NCBI GenBank assembly: GCA_963921795.1
Contig: OY997641.1
Location: 27,378,035 to 27,442,034 of the forward strand
Direction of reading: 5' to 3'
Length of the DNA: 64,000 bases
Source of the DNA: Nannobrachium achirus
Lineage: Eukaryota > Chordata > Actinopteri > Myctophiformes > Myctophidae
Below the pieces are notes generated by a model that made no database searches, was not told the origin of the DNA, and was given only the letters and a program-made list of their open reading frames with translations. Below, piece by piece: positions 1 to 10,210 of this stretch (the first letter of the stretch is position 1; each line of letters begins with the position of its first letter). Made by a program: the position numbers and the translations under genes.

Positions 1-470
1 GGTTTTCCACTACAAGGAACTGGGTAGAGTGGTGTGAAAGTGGTACTTATCGGGGTACTAAAACGGCTCCACTCTCGAGTGGACCCGGCCTGGGCTAAGT
101 GAGGCCAAATCAGTGACGTATACACGCTGCTGATACTGATTGGTCGGAGTCTCACGGCTGAGCTGTGTCTTTCAACACAACAACTTGAGACAGATTTTAG
201 TATGCAGTCACGGCTGCAAATCAACTATAAAAGCAAAGCCTGTTTGTTTTATATATCTGTTTATAAAGAGGACGATTAGGCAGAATTGTGTTCCCCAGCC
301 CTGCAGTTGAGATACCATGAAGCACCAAGAACATTAACCAACACAAACAGTGGACATAGGCTATATCGTCGCGAGTCGCAATTATCAACGGCAAATGCGT
401 CGGCAATCCGTTATTTTATATAGATCTCAGTGAGATGTCTCCTGTCCTGTTTGTATTTGTAACTGCATGT

Positions 471-912
471 GTTGAATGGGGGAACGAATCTACAGTAGCC
501 TACATGTACTGTACTGTACTGTTGCTCCGCTAGCATAGCCTCTACATTAGCTTACTTCTTTGTGTAGTTTGGCCAATAAAGTTATTATTTGACCATGAAC
601 ATCCCGACGTTAGTCGTCGCTATAGTTGTAAAGACTTGATGAAGACCTGTGTGAGTGTGTGGCATCTAAAACATTGTCCACCACATCTCCGTGTTGAATG
701 GGGAAAATAATCTACAGTAGCCTACATGTACTGTACTGTAGCTTAGCATAGTATGCTAGCGCAACTAGCCTCTACTCTTCTTTGTGTAGTTTGGCCAATA
801 AAGTTATTATTTGACTATGTTCACCCCGACGTTAGTCGTCGCTATAGTTGTAAAGACTCGATGAAGACCTGTGTGAGTGTGTGGCATCTAAAACATTGTC
901 CACCACATCTCT
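471..912. repeat. Two-copy tandem duplication, period about 222 bp
   Basis: The segment starting GTTGAATGGGG at 471 begins again at 693. Both copies share the blocks CTACAGTAGCCTACATGTAC, TTTGGCCAATAAAGTTATTA and CGACGTTAGTCGTCGCTATA, and both end in CACCACATCTC. They differ by scattered substitutions and small indels, so the duplication is moderately old. It is non-coding. Confidence 0.85.
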
Positions 913-1024
913 AATAATTAGCGCAAGTTAGCATCTCCGTTGTGTTTACAGACTGTATGTTGAAAGGGGCGTCGATTTCTTTCGGGAGCAGAGGGGAGGA
1001 GGGGGAGAGGGGAGGAGGAGAGGA

Positions 1025-1039
1025 GGGGGGGGGGGGGGG
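1025..1039 (+). repeat. Poly-G run (15 G)
   Basis: A G homopolymer at the end of a GGAGG-rich purine stretch (about 985-1039). Confidence 0.9.
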
Positions 1040-1289
1040 TACTGTAGTGGAAAACCTACATAAAAAATGCGGTACGGTGCGGTGTCGTGCCGTGTCGTGT
1101 AGTGTCGGGCTAAAAAGTGGTATGGAAAACCGGCTAAAGTCTTTGGGATTTCCCTCACACAGGCGGCGTGTTGTTGTTTTTTACATCAGACTTTGGTACT
1201 CTATTCAGAGTTCAAAGTTTTGCTGTTGCGGACATTCTGCAAGTGTATGTTAAGCCTTTTGTGGGACTATATATTATGCTGCCATGGCC

Positions 1290-1360
1290 TCCCTATGGTC
1301 TAGCGGTTAGGATTCCTGGTTTTCACCCAGGCGGCCCGGGTTGGACTCCCGGTATGGGAA
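1290..1360 (+). tRNA. tRNA-Glu(TTC)-like gene, probably a pseudogene
   Basis: The 71 bases match the vertebrate glutamate tRNA. The D-arm has GGTCTAGCGGTTAGGATT, the anticodon arm is CCTGG-TTTTCAC-CCAGG (anticodon TTC), and the T arm is CCCGG-GTTGGACT-CCCGG. Two defects are visible. One base of the 5' acceptor strand appears deleted (TCCCTA against 3' TATGGGA), and the T loop reads TTGGA where TTCGA is expected, which also damages the B box. A TTTT stop for RNA polymerase III follows within 15 bases. It could be a slightly decayed tRNA gene or the head of a tRNA-derived SINE. Confidence 0.7.
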
Positions 1361-1822
1361 CAACTCTTTTCTTTACCGGGGCGGCCTGAGCCCGCCTGGG
1401 AAGACAAAGTTCCCAGGTTCAACTCCAGCCAGAAGAGTCAAACTTGTACAAGACAAGACAATTAATTTCTGCCCGAGCACTTCACACTCCTACGGCTGCT
1501 CAGTGCACCTATAGGATGTGCAAATATACAATGACAAAGAGGACCAAATTATAATAATTATAATTGTATCATTATTATGAATATTATAGCTGTATTACAG
1601 AAGACAGATCATGTCCGTGCATGCGTGCTGTGTGCATGCGTGTGTGTTTGTGTGTGTGTGTGGGGGGGGGGGCTTCATCACAAATACATCTCATGGCAAT
1701 TGTGATCTCTTTAACCTGCATGGTTACTGAGAGTATCATGCTGATTAAAGGTAAACAACACAGTTGTGGAAACGTGCAAGTAAGAATATGTCACCAATGA
1801 ATCTATAGCACACTATGCTTTC

Positions 1823-1861
<39 letters not shown>
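1823..1861 (+). repeat. (TCAA)n microsatellite
   Basis: About ten uninterrupted TCAA units. Confidence 0.95.
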
Positions 1862-1862
<1 letters not shown>

Positions 1863-2237
1863 GATAATTAGCCACTTGAACCCCCGGCATCCGTATTCTG
1901 GGGGGAACATTAGACAAGAATAGCAGAGTACAGACAACTCAGGTCCAGGTTACTGGACCAGTGGGTTTAAGTGGTTATAGTTAATGAACTGTTTCTGTAT
2001 AATGAATTGGCTTATTCCCCATGTTTGCTTCATAAGCCTGGGTATCTTACATTACAATACAAAACTATATTAATCCCCAACAGTGGGATTCATTCAAGGA
2101 CCAGGAGGAGAATTAAGGCAGGCAAGCTCTGCATGGAAGTAAAGTAACTCTATATTTTAGAAAAATATTTATTTTCTTTCCTTTTCAGCAGGATTAACCA
2201 GTTTAGGATCATTACCTTCCTTCTGCAGACAGGCAAG

Positions 2238-2412
<175 letters not shown>

Positions 2413-2614
2413 CTGTTTGCTTGTGTGTGATGCTATTGCTATTTCCATCGTCTGTATATTTCACTTCCTGTGAGGAAGTTGTTAAAACTATGAATTTCAT
2501 CTCACAAAGTGAAGTGCTTCTTTATGGCTGCCTTAAGCTATTTGCATCTCTGAACTTTAAACCACCAGAAATTTGGAAATGAATCCAACAATATACTAGT
2601 AGCGTTCTCTAGAT

Positions 2615-2825
2615 CAGTGGTTCTCAACCTCTTCAGGCCGCGACCCCGAAACAAATCGTATTTGAACTGGGGACCAACCCTGACAAGCACTTGGAATTGT
2701 TGGATTGGAGGAGCATTAGCCTACATTTTGTTTAACTAAAAAACAATCTACAAGCTCACAATGCCTCGAGGGAGAGGGAGACTGAGGAAAAAAAGAAGAT
2801 TTCAAGGTTTCTGTCCGACAACAAG
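2615..2825 (+). mobile_element. Truncated hAT-like element with half of the shared palindrome
   Basis: It starts CAGTGGTTCTCAACCTCTTC, a typical left end of the small hAT family also seen at 9465 and 51141. Its inner sequence (GGGGACCAACCCTGACAAGC) matches those copies. At 2744-2764 lies one arm of the shared palindrome (ATCTACAAGCTCACAATGC) without its partner. At about 2802-2822 is a fragment resembling the right end of the CGTCGTTGTCGGG family. The right end is lost. Confidence 0.6.
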
Positions 2826-3161
2826 GAGCAATAGAGGACTAGAAAAAGTGCTCCGCCAGGTCAGGTAGGTTATTGTGGGCCAGCAATGTTCGTAATTCGC
2901 CAATCAGGATGGAATATGGAAAACGGAAAGCAAGCGTATTTTAACTGCTCAAGGGTGAACAATACCAGAGATAAGATATGGGGGAGGGAGGAAAATAGGG
3001 CTTTCCTTCAGGGGCAGTTGAAACACGCGGATAATTAACAATGACCTTGAAAATACATTACTGGATGTATAGAGAATTCCAAACGCCAGATAAATGAGCT
3101 GGTAGACCCCAGCTTATAATAGAGGTCATCTCTTTACATAAGACCATGATGTAAGGACAGA

Positions 3162-3355
<194 letters not shown>

Positions 3356-3671
3356 ATTTTTGGTAGACATTGCAGCAGAAATTTCACACCAATTCCTTCC
3401 CGCTGCAGCCGAAGATGTGTTGGCCGCTTTGCGTTCATCTTCGGTGCAAACCGGAATGAAAAGGAACAATTTCTTTTAGACGTTTAAATAGTTAGCTAAT
3501 GCAAATGGGCTAATATGTTCTCACATTCACACACGCAAATCATGTCATAGAATGGCTGTCCCGTATGGAAATAGATGTAAAGGAGCCCGGGGGCTCGACA
3601 GGGAGTCACATTTGCATAAAGAAACATGCGTGTGTCAGCAGGTTATGTCGGCTCTACATGAAGGTCAACAG

Positions 3672-3694
3672 CCCCCCCCCCCCCCCCCCCCCCC
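3672..3694 (+). repeat. Poly-C run (23 C)
   Basis: Uninterrupted C homopolymer. Confidence 0.95.
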
Positions 3695-3832
3695 GAACAG
3701 AAGCCAGAGTTTGGAGGACAGATCCACGCCTGACCGACCGCCTGTGGTCATGTTCTACTGTACCCATCTGAGCTTGTTTCGGTGTGCTGTTTTCGGTGTG
3801 TGATACAAACAAAGTGTAACAGAGGCTTAAAA

Positions 3833-3990
3833 AGGTGGCCGTAGCCGAGCAGAGAGGCCGTCTGAGAATTGGAGGGAGGCAGATTCGACCCTCGGGTCAC
3901 AGAGTCAAAGTATCCCTAAGTAAGATCCTTAACCCCTGACAGCTATAGCTGAGCCACCTGAGCAGCCATCGGCTGTGTAAATGCAGAATA
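3833..3990 (+). mobile_element. tRNA-derived SINE, decayed
   Basis: The head resembles a tRNA D-arm (GTGGCCGTAGCCGAGCAGAG, an A-box-like stretch). A B-box-like AGATTCGACCC follows about 50 bases later. Then comes the fish SINE body motif GTATCCCTAAGTAAGATCCTTAACCCC, a variant of the 'tgtcc-ttgagcaagac-ctgaacccc' block seen in the SINEs at 7305 and 42158. No clear target duplication is visible. Confidence 0.55.
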
Positions 3991-4443
3991 GTCATTTCCC
4001 CAGGCCCTGCAGGGACCAGCAATTAATCCTTTCCCTAAAGAGTTTGACAGAGCAGAGGGCAATCCTGGAGGCTCGGACAGTGTGCATGCAGGGCTGCGGG
4101 GCAATTCACCGTCCAATCCAATAACTCACTTAATCTTTCTCATGTAGGTTAATCAAATAATTGAGAAGCAGGTTTCTCTTTTCTTAATTATCAACAGATG
4201 CCAAAAATATATAATTTAATAGTTGAGCTGCGCAGTTCACCCTTGAACCTTGACCTTTGACTTAAAATGACTGCAAATGACGGAAATAATTTTGAGATAA
4301 AATGTCAGCTGGAATAGTACCTGGAATTTTGAATCTTCCTTTTATTTCGACTTTTGTCGATTTACAAAGCAACCGTACAAAACACAGGATAGGCTTCAAG
4401 CAAAAATGTGAAAGACGCACATGAGAGAAAGTGAAAACGGGAA

Positions 4444-4546
<103 letters not shown>

Positions 4547-4656
4547 TGCATGTGGATGGATGGTTGGCATTCCAGAGTCCTGAGTCAGATGGAGCAGCTC
4601 CAGCTGTAGCTGACGCTGGCACTACATTCCCAGGGATGTTCGAACAGGTTTACCAA

Positions 4657-4782
<126 letters not shown>

Positions 4783-4818
4783 GTCCTATAGATGCGGTGT
4801 GCCAACACATGAACCCTG

Positions 4819-4989
4819 GGGGCCCTATTTTGTGTGGCTTAATTACCAGGTATTAAAGCTTAACTCAGACCTGGAGGCGTGACCAATATTGTTTCACCAT
4901 GTTGAGTGGCCAAACAGCCTTGGCCAGGTCTCCAGGCCTTAAGTTAACTTATAAGACCTGATACTTGAGACGCGCAAAATAGGGCCCTG
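4819..4989. mobile_element. Short inverted-repeat MITE (GGGCCCTATTTTG ends)
   Basis: The left end GGGGGCCCTATTTTG is mirrored at the right end by CAAAATAGGGCCC. The interior has related inverted motifs (CAGGTATTAAAGCTTAACTC against TAAGTTAACTTATAAGACCTG). The length is about 170 bp with no coding sequence. CCCTGG flanks both sides (4814-4819 and 4990-4995) and could be a duplication, but the boundary is ambiguous. Confidence 0.6.
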
Positions 4990-5734
4990 CCCTGGTGTCC
5001 ATAATCTGGGCATGTCATAACAGACGAATATTCTGCTAAAATAGCCTTTGAGTTTGCATGCAGCGCATTCTGAGCCTGTAGATTGCATGTTGTCACAGAA
5101 GAGGAAATGTTAAAATGTTCAAAAGATTTTGTGGCACGATGTACAAGCTTTGAATGGTACATCAGCTTTTGAATGGCCAATGCAAAAATCTAAAATGACA
5201 CAGATGTTTTTTCCAGTTTTAATTACTCTTAAATCGCAGCATGCTTTATTGGACTGTCAGGTTGCAGTTACTATCAAAACCTCCACCAGCTGTCAGTCAG
5301 TCTGTCACACGTTACACGTCACACGTCATGTCACACTTTTGCCCTACTCATATCTCTGCCACCGTTGCCCCTATCCATGCCAAACTTTGCACACAAACTC
5401 CTTGGCTGCAAAACTACAACCTCCACCCCCCATTTCTCACATGGCCCTCTTCTAGTGCCACCATGAGGCTGATTCTTGCAAAACACATTTTTGGACACTG
5501 CTCCTACAGATTTTGCCCTAAAATCACGCATAGCGGTACACAGTATCTCTAAAGGCATGTCATCAACATGGATCTGTCCAATTTCCCATATTCCCTCCTG
5601 ATTGGCTACCATTGCCTTCTAAAGTTTGTGTATGCTTATCTCCCGATGTAGGGAGTCTTACTGGTATTCTGGTTGAAAACATTCTTCATTTCTGGAAGTA
5701 CGGCACACGATTAGGGTAATTCATCAACTTTCTT
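4990..5734. other. No recognised feature
   Basis: Single-copy-looking AT-rich sequence. Short open frames at 5129-5455 and 5331-5612 have no recognisable motif. Confidence 0.5.
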
Positions 5735-5738
5735 TTCA

Positions 5739-6010
5739 GTATGACTTAAGCTCCACCTTTAACATAATCCAGCTCTATTAAGATCTACAAACTGCATCAC
5801 CTCCCAAGTCCCATAACCACTAATCCACTACAACAGACCACCACAAGCACCATAACCTGCGGTAGCGGCACTCCACAGGGGTGCATTGTACTCGATCCAT
5901 TTCTCTACTACACAGCATGCTCTGACTGTCAGACCCAACCACCAGTACCCACTACTTCAAATGTGCTCATGACACAGCCATCCTCGCACTGAACAATGAC
6001 AATGACAATG
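5739..6010 (+). pseudogene. LINE reverse-transcriptase relic, part 1 (CR1/L2-like)
   Basis: Reading in shifting frames gives three landmarks of non-LTR reverse transcriptases in order. These are YDLSSTFNIIQ (the 'DFSSAFNTI' block) from about 5740, SGTPQGCIVLDPFLYY (the 'GxPQGCVLSPxLF' block) from about 5872, and YFKCAHDTAILALNND (the 'KFADDT' catalytic block) from about 5957. The catalytic FADD is degraded to CAHD, and at least one frameshift lies between the second and third blocks. It is a dead LINE fragment on the plus strand; part 2 lies at 6738-6905. Confidence 0.75.
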
Positions 6011-6048
6011 ACAATAACAATGACAATAACAATGACAATGACAATGAG
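5993..6048 (+). repeat. (CAATGA/CAATAA)n hexamer repeat
   Basis: About nine six-base units, grown out of the LINE relic just after its catalytic block. Confidence 0.9.
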
Positions 6049-6348
6049 CCTAGAGCAATGGTCACAGAGTTATGGCCATTTTAAATGTGAGGAACTGCTC
6101 TACTTGCAGCACCCAGGTCCACTGTCATGCATGTGCGACCTTGCGTTCAGGAGGTAGGGTCAAAGACATGATAAGAGTGGGGGAAAAATTGCTTTTCCAC
6201 CCACTTCATAATTTTGAATTATCAATTTCCAGTCAATGGAGAAATTATTTTTGATTTCTTTGCCCACCTTTGGAGTTACGTCATGGCAAGGTAACGATAC
6301 AACCAAAACATCTACCAAAGTGGTTCTTGTCTTTAACATCTCAAAGAC
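6011..6348. other. Interval between LINE relic pieces
   Basis: After the hexamer array I see no recognisable coding or repeat motif up to the hAT insertion. Confidence 0.4.
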
Positions 6349-6729
6349 CAGGCCCGGCGCCACGGGGGTGCCCGAGGGGGCCTTTCACCCTCAGTTGCAA
6401 ATCCTGCCCCCTCAGTATACGTTTTATATCGTCACTGTCGGGCAGAAACTTTGTATCTCCGAGTTTCAAATGTCTACGTTTTATCGTAAAGTAAAGTGAA
6501 AATAGCAGATCTACAAGCACACAACGCCTCACATGTGCTTGTACTGTAGATCGGCTATTTTCACTAGTTTAAATCATTTTTAAATTGATAAATACAAAAC
6601 CAACAGTATTGGACATACAAGGTTTCCACTCGACAACATCAAAATATATATTGTTTTAATATAAAAATGAGATGTGCCCCCTCGCCATTTTCAACTGCCC
6701 CCTCAAATGTCATCCTGCAGCCGAGCCTG
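6349..6729. mobile_element. Non-autonomous hAT element with perfect 8-bp duplication
   Basis: The ends CAGGCCCGGCGCCACGGGGG and CAGCCGAGCCTG are imperfect inverted repeats, and both arms carry a GAGGGGGC block. The flanks are an exact 8-bp repeat, TCAAAGAC, at 6341-6348 and 6730-6737, diagnostic of hAT-type transposition. It has no coding capacity. It interrupts the LINE relic and itself carries another MITE (6428-6640). Confidence 0.88.
6428..6640. mobile_element. CGTCRYTGTCGGG-type MITE with palindromic core
   Basis: The left end TCGTCACTGTCGGGCAGAAA and the right end AAGGTTTCCACTCGACAACA are inverted repeats of the family also at 19131, 37215 and 40549. Its centre (6496-6564) is a copy of the shared palindrome, AGTGAAAATAGCAGATCTAC against GTAGATCGGCTATTTTCACT. 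It is nested in the hAT element. No clear target duplication is seen. Confidence 0.75.
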
Positions 6730-6737
6730 TCAAAGAC

Positions 6738-6905
6738 TAAAGCCACCCAAAACACTGATCCTTCCCTCACCATCCTTCAGTCTCACCATCAGAGGAGAGA
6801 AGGTGGAAGTGCAGAAGTGTCTTTCAGATACCTTGGCATTACGCTGGACAATAACCCCAGCTCCAAACATCATGGCCTGTACAGTATGTCAAACTGGCGG
6901 TGCTT
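6738..6905 (+). pseudogene. LINE reverse-transcriptase relic, part 2
   Basis: In two overlapping frames this gives LTIRGEKVEVQKCL and FRYLGITLDNN, the 'GExIekVxsFKYLGxxIdnkL' block downstream of the catalytic motif in CR1/L2-like LINEs. It follows the expected order after part 1, with the hAT element between. A frameshift separates the two motif halves. Confidence 0.7.
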
Positions 6906-6931
6906 GAAATGAAAAAGGTTGAGAGTAACTG
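6906..6931 (+). mobile_element. Right-end fragment of a small hAT element
   Basis: GAAAAAGGTTGAGAGTAACTG resembles the right terminus (GGTTGAGAACCACTG) of the CAGTGGTTCTCAACC family. No left end is visible. Confidence 0.4.
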
Positions 6932-6939
6932 CCCTAGAC

Positions 6940-7256
6940 CAGCGGTTCCCAGAAGTGGGTCGGGACCCATTTGTGGGTCAAGGTTAAATTTGTATGAATT
7001 CTCGCAAGTAAATATCCCATTTATTTATTTCCCAAAGGAAAAATAATCAAAATAATGTTATAAATAAATACCCAACATCTATTAAATTACATGAATTTGA
7101 ATACAAATGTCGAAGCAGTGAAAATAGCCGATCTACAAGCTCACAACGTGGTGTGAAGCGACCCGTTGTGAGCTTGTAGATCTGCTTTGGGTCCTAGCTT
7201 GGGCAAACATCTCATTTCTCTTTTGGGTCTTGAGCTAAAAGGTTTTGGAACCACTG
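6940..7256. mobile_element. hAT MITE (CAGCGGTTCCCAGAAGTGGG) with palindromic core
   Basis: The left end CAGCGGTTCCCAGAAGTGGG and the right end GGTTTTGGAACCACTG are inverted. The flanks CCCTAGAC (6932-6939) and CCTTAGAC (7257-7264) match at 7 of 8 bases. A shared-palindrome copy lies at 7119-7190, with both arms present but its right margin shortened. Relatives are at 26063, 39485 and 49669. Confidence 0.85.
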
Positions 7257-7304
7257 CCTTAGACCACCCTCTCTATCAGTACTGTATCTTTCTGGCTGTA
7301 GGTA

Positions 7305-7881
7305 TAGACGACTCAGTAGCTCAGGAGGTACAGTAGAGCGGCCGCCGGCCACTTATGCCCGTATCATAGTTGCGTCCGCGGTGGAAGGCTTTACACCGCG
7401 GTGTAGTCTTTTCGAGTCTTTTTGAGTCATGAAACTACAACGTTACATCATTCCTCACGGTCGGAGAGCTTTCCACCGTGAGTCCCAACACATCTCTCTG
7501 TTTTTACTATCAGACAGACAGGCTCTACACCCCGTTCACTGATTGGTCGACCTGAACCGGTCTAGACGGGGTAAAGGACTATCACCGTGGGCCGTGACTA
7601 TGATGGCCTGCACTTATTTTCTGACTTGAGGTGGAAAGCTTTCCACCTCAAATTTGCGGTGGATAGGTCTCCACCGTACACTCTGATACGAGCTCTAGGA
7701 AACAGGCTCCCCCAGAGTTTGTGCTGAAGTGTCCTTGAGCAAGACACTGAACCCAAGACACTTGATCCCGACAAGCAAGGCTGGTTGGTACCTTGATGGT
7801 GTGTGAATGGGTGAATGTAATGCACATTGTAAAGTGCTTTGGATATAGGCGTGATCTAAATGCTCCATTTTACTATTTACC
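7305..7881 (+). mobile_element. tRNA-derived fish SINE, split by an insertion
   Basis: The head GACTCAGTAGCTCAGGAGGT resembles the tRNA part of common fish SINEs. The body GTGTCCTTGAGCAAGACACT and GTGTGTGAATGGGTGAATGT follows from about 7727, and the tail TCTAAATGCTCCATTTTACT ends near 7881. Head and body are separated by the 337-bp element at 7357-7693. Confidence 0.75.
7357..7693. mobile_element. GCYCGTATCA inverted-repeat element inside the SINE
   Basis: The left terminus GCCCGTATCATAGTTGCGTC mirrors the right terminus (reverse complement GCTCGTATCAGAGTGTACGG). Sub-terminal GCGGTGGA motifs also mirror. Inner direct and inverted motifs (GGTGGAAAGCTTTCCACC, a perfect palindrome near 7630) recur. 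It is non-coding. No convincing target duplication is seen, so the superfamily is left open. Confidence 0.7.
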
Positions 7882-8151
7882 AGAAAGGCTTGTTTCAGCG
7901 AGAGCTTTGTTCCCACAGCCATATACAAGCTTTAAATAAGTAATCTACTCTTACAGTTTCAAAAACCCAGTCTGTGGTCTGTAGAGTGTCAATCCCTGAC
8001 TCTGTCTGTATTGTGTGACCCCTGTAATTAAGGTTTCCTGTAAATCCTGTATTTTATTTAATTCTGTATAATTATGTACAGAACCTACATACTTTTCTTT
8101 TTTACCTACTGTGGAGAGGAATGTCCTCTTTTTTGGATAAATCATCCATAA
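7882..8151. other. No recognised feature
   Basis: Plain AT-rich sequence without coding or repeat signals that I can name. Confidence 0.4.
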
Positions 8152-8222
8152 AGAAATGCGTATTTATAGCGTCTTTATCCAAAGTGCTTTACAATGTGCA
8201 TTATATTCACTCATTCATGGCG
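8152..8222 (-). mobile_element. SINE tail fragment
   Basis: TATTTATAGCGTCTTTATCC and AAAGTGCTTTACAATGTGCA are the reverse-strand tail of the SINE type at 7305; only the 3' part remains. Confidence 0.6.
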
Positions 8223-8223
8223 G

Positions 8224-8264
<41 letters not shown>

Positions 8265-8393
8265 CAATGTACAATTTAGGCATTTAGCAGACGCTTTTAA
8301 TCCAAAGCGACTTACAGTAAGCAAGATAATATGTCAGTAAATCAACAATAATACAACAAATGCATAGGAATATCAATCTAGAAAAACAATAAC

Positions 8394-8425
<32 letters not shown>
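8224..8425 (+). repeat. (CTAT)n array split by a retroposon tail
   Basis: (CTAT)n occurs at 8224-8264 and again at 8394-8425. Between them is a piece containing CATTTAGCAGACGCTTTTAA and TCCAAAGCGACTTACAGTAA, a widespread fish SINE/LINE tail. The layout suggests the retroposon landed in, or seeded, the microsatellite. Confidence 0.8.
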
Positions 8426-8565
8426 CACAAAACATCGCTGTCGGAAGAAGCCTTGTATGTCCATATTTAAACGTGTTATGACAGCAAGGAAAAGTGTCTC
8501 AAATCGAGAGGAGCTGAGTGCCGTTGTCTTCTATGTCTCTCCCTCCTCAGCAATCCACCCACCTG

Positions 8566-8913
8566 CAGTGGTGGAAAGTAACTAAGTAGATTTACTTAAG
8601 TACAATTGTGTACTTTACTTCAGTATTTCCAATACTTTTACTTCTACTCCACTACATCTCAGATCCAAATATTGTACTTTTACTCTACTAAATGTATTTG
8701 AAAACTTGAGTTACTTGTTACTTTGTAGATATAAATGATTATATATTAAAAATACATTAATCCACTTTAGCCTTACTTAGGCTATTTGAAAATAGCTGAT
8801 CTACAAGCTCACAACGTGTCGCATCCTGACTTTTACTTGTAACAGAGTATTTCTATAATACAGTATTGATACTTTTACTTAAGTCAAATATGTGAGTACT
8901 TTTTCCACCACTG
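8566..8913. mobile_element. hAT MITE (CAGTGGTGGAAAGTAACT)
   Basis: Ends CAGTGGTGGAAAGTAACTAA and AGTACTTTTTCCACCACTG are inverted, and the arms contain the TACTTAAGTA and TTTTACTTCTACTCCAC motifs typical of the family. The 8-bp flanks CCCACCTG and CCCGCCCT match at only five positions. Half a shared palindrome (TAGCTGATCTACAAGCTCAC) sits at 8790-8818. At least nine relatives, mostly partial, lie in the window (for example 25439, 35205, 47622). Confidence 0.85.
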
Positions 8914-9464
8914 CCCGCCCTGTGTTAGCGTTTTTTGGAGTTGACCTCCAGCCTCGTCGCGGGGTCAAGAGCATGGAACATAGAGGCCTCCATTCATGAC
9001 GGACCTGGCCCCGTGCCACGGCCGGGTGACGGCCACAGAGCCAGCTTTATCTCTGCATGTTTTGACTTCCTTCTCTCCCTGTTGATCCACAGCGAGCGTG
9101 TGTGCGTGCGCTAAGGCCAACAAGCTCCGTTCTTCGCGCGCCCGAGGAGTGGCGGAGTAAAAAGGGCCTCCTTTGAGAACATATATTCTCCTTGTTGACA
9201 AAACATTTCACTGATGCGTGTGCCGGCGCGGTGCATAAGGGCCGAAGTGTAAGCGGGGAAGTGATGCCCTGCGGGGACTTTGCTCTCGTGACTCCCAAAC
9301 ATGAGTGGGAGACGGCGGCGCTCTTTTAACACCGAAGGGCTTTGTTTTGTAATATATGGAAATGTTATTCATGGAAGGGGTTCCAAGATGCTCCGTGGCG
9401 TAAGTCAGACTCAGGTAACTCTGACCTACAAGCTCACAACCATAGAGCTATAAATGATCTCGAG
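8914..9464. other. CpG-containing single-copy block, function unknown
   Basis: Bases about 8930-9340 are richer in G+C and CpG than their surroundings (CACGGCCGGGTGACGGCC, GCGCGCCCGAGGAGTGGCGG). They show none of the repeat motifs around them. I see no splice-supported open frame. A half copy of the shared palindrome is at 9431-9442. It could be a conserved regulatory element. Confidence 0.35.
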
Positions 9465-10210
9465 CAGGGGTTCTCAAACCTTTTTAGGCTGTGACCCCCC
9501 CCCCAAATAAACATATATGAACTGGGGACCCCCACCCTGACCAGCACTTGGAATTGTAGGTATTACATTTAATGTGACTCGGTTCCACAGATAAATATTG
9601 TGGAAATAGCCGATCTACATGCTCATGCAAGCATGTAGATCGGCTATTTTGGGGAAATCTCGCTCTTTCGAACGACCGTCAGTTCGACAAAGGAGCATCG
9701 GGAGGGTTAGCGACTCACCCCACGGAGGTTAGGGTTAGGGTAAGGGTTTGGTTTGGGTGTCGAAAAGATGACACGTAGTAACAGCGAAGCACTCCCAGCT
9801 ATTTTCACAATGTTCGCCTCTTGCTTACTTAATATTTGACAGTTTGGCCAATTTGGAAATAAAACGAGGTCCCACTGGTCTGGGGACCACCAGTGGTCCT
9901 TTGAGGTTCCAGGTGGTCCCCAGTTAAATGATGGAGAGTTGGTAACTTGGTAACCAAATGGACCCTTATTAGATATTCAACTCTCAAGAGTTAAGAGTTA
10001 CAAGAAGTCTACACAATTAGAGTCAACGTTTGCCTGTAATCTATATGGTACCAACATCAGTACAGCATGGAATTGTGGACAAAATCTGATTCAACGATAA
10101 CAAAATATTTGGTTTTGGGTCTGAGAGGCTAAATCTCATCAAATGGTGGTCCATGGCTCTAACACCCAACACATAATGGACCTTGATATGAAAAAGGTTG
10201 AAAACCACTG
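9465..10210. mobile_element. Composite hAT remnants with palindrome and telomere-like insert
   Basis: The left end CAGGGGTTCTCAAACC is of the family seen at 2615 and 51141. A compact shared palindrome (ATAGCCGATCTACATGCTC and mirror) lies at 9602-9650. Then comes a block with GGTTAGGGTTAGGGTAAGGG (9727-9747), and from about 9880 a second family (GGGGACCACCAGTGGTCC, as at 33721) ending GGTTGAAAACCACTG at 10210. The flanks of the whole do not match, so it is two elements joined or nested. Confidence 0.55.

Larger units (their letters stand above)
1..1056. mobile_element. Candidate inverted-repeat element at the window edge
   Basis: The first 14 bases (GGTTTTCCACTACA) recur as an exact reverse complement at 1043-1056, and a looser copy (GTGGTATGGAAAACC) lies near 1119-1133. 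This is what the two ends of a DNA transposon about 1.05 kb long would look like. The left end touches the window edge, so the true terminus and any target duplication cannot be seen. The interior holds the 222-bp tandem duplication and purine-rich sequence with a G run. I recognise no coding sequence or family. Confidence 0.35.
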
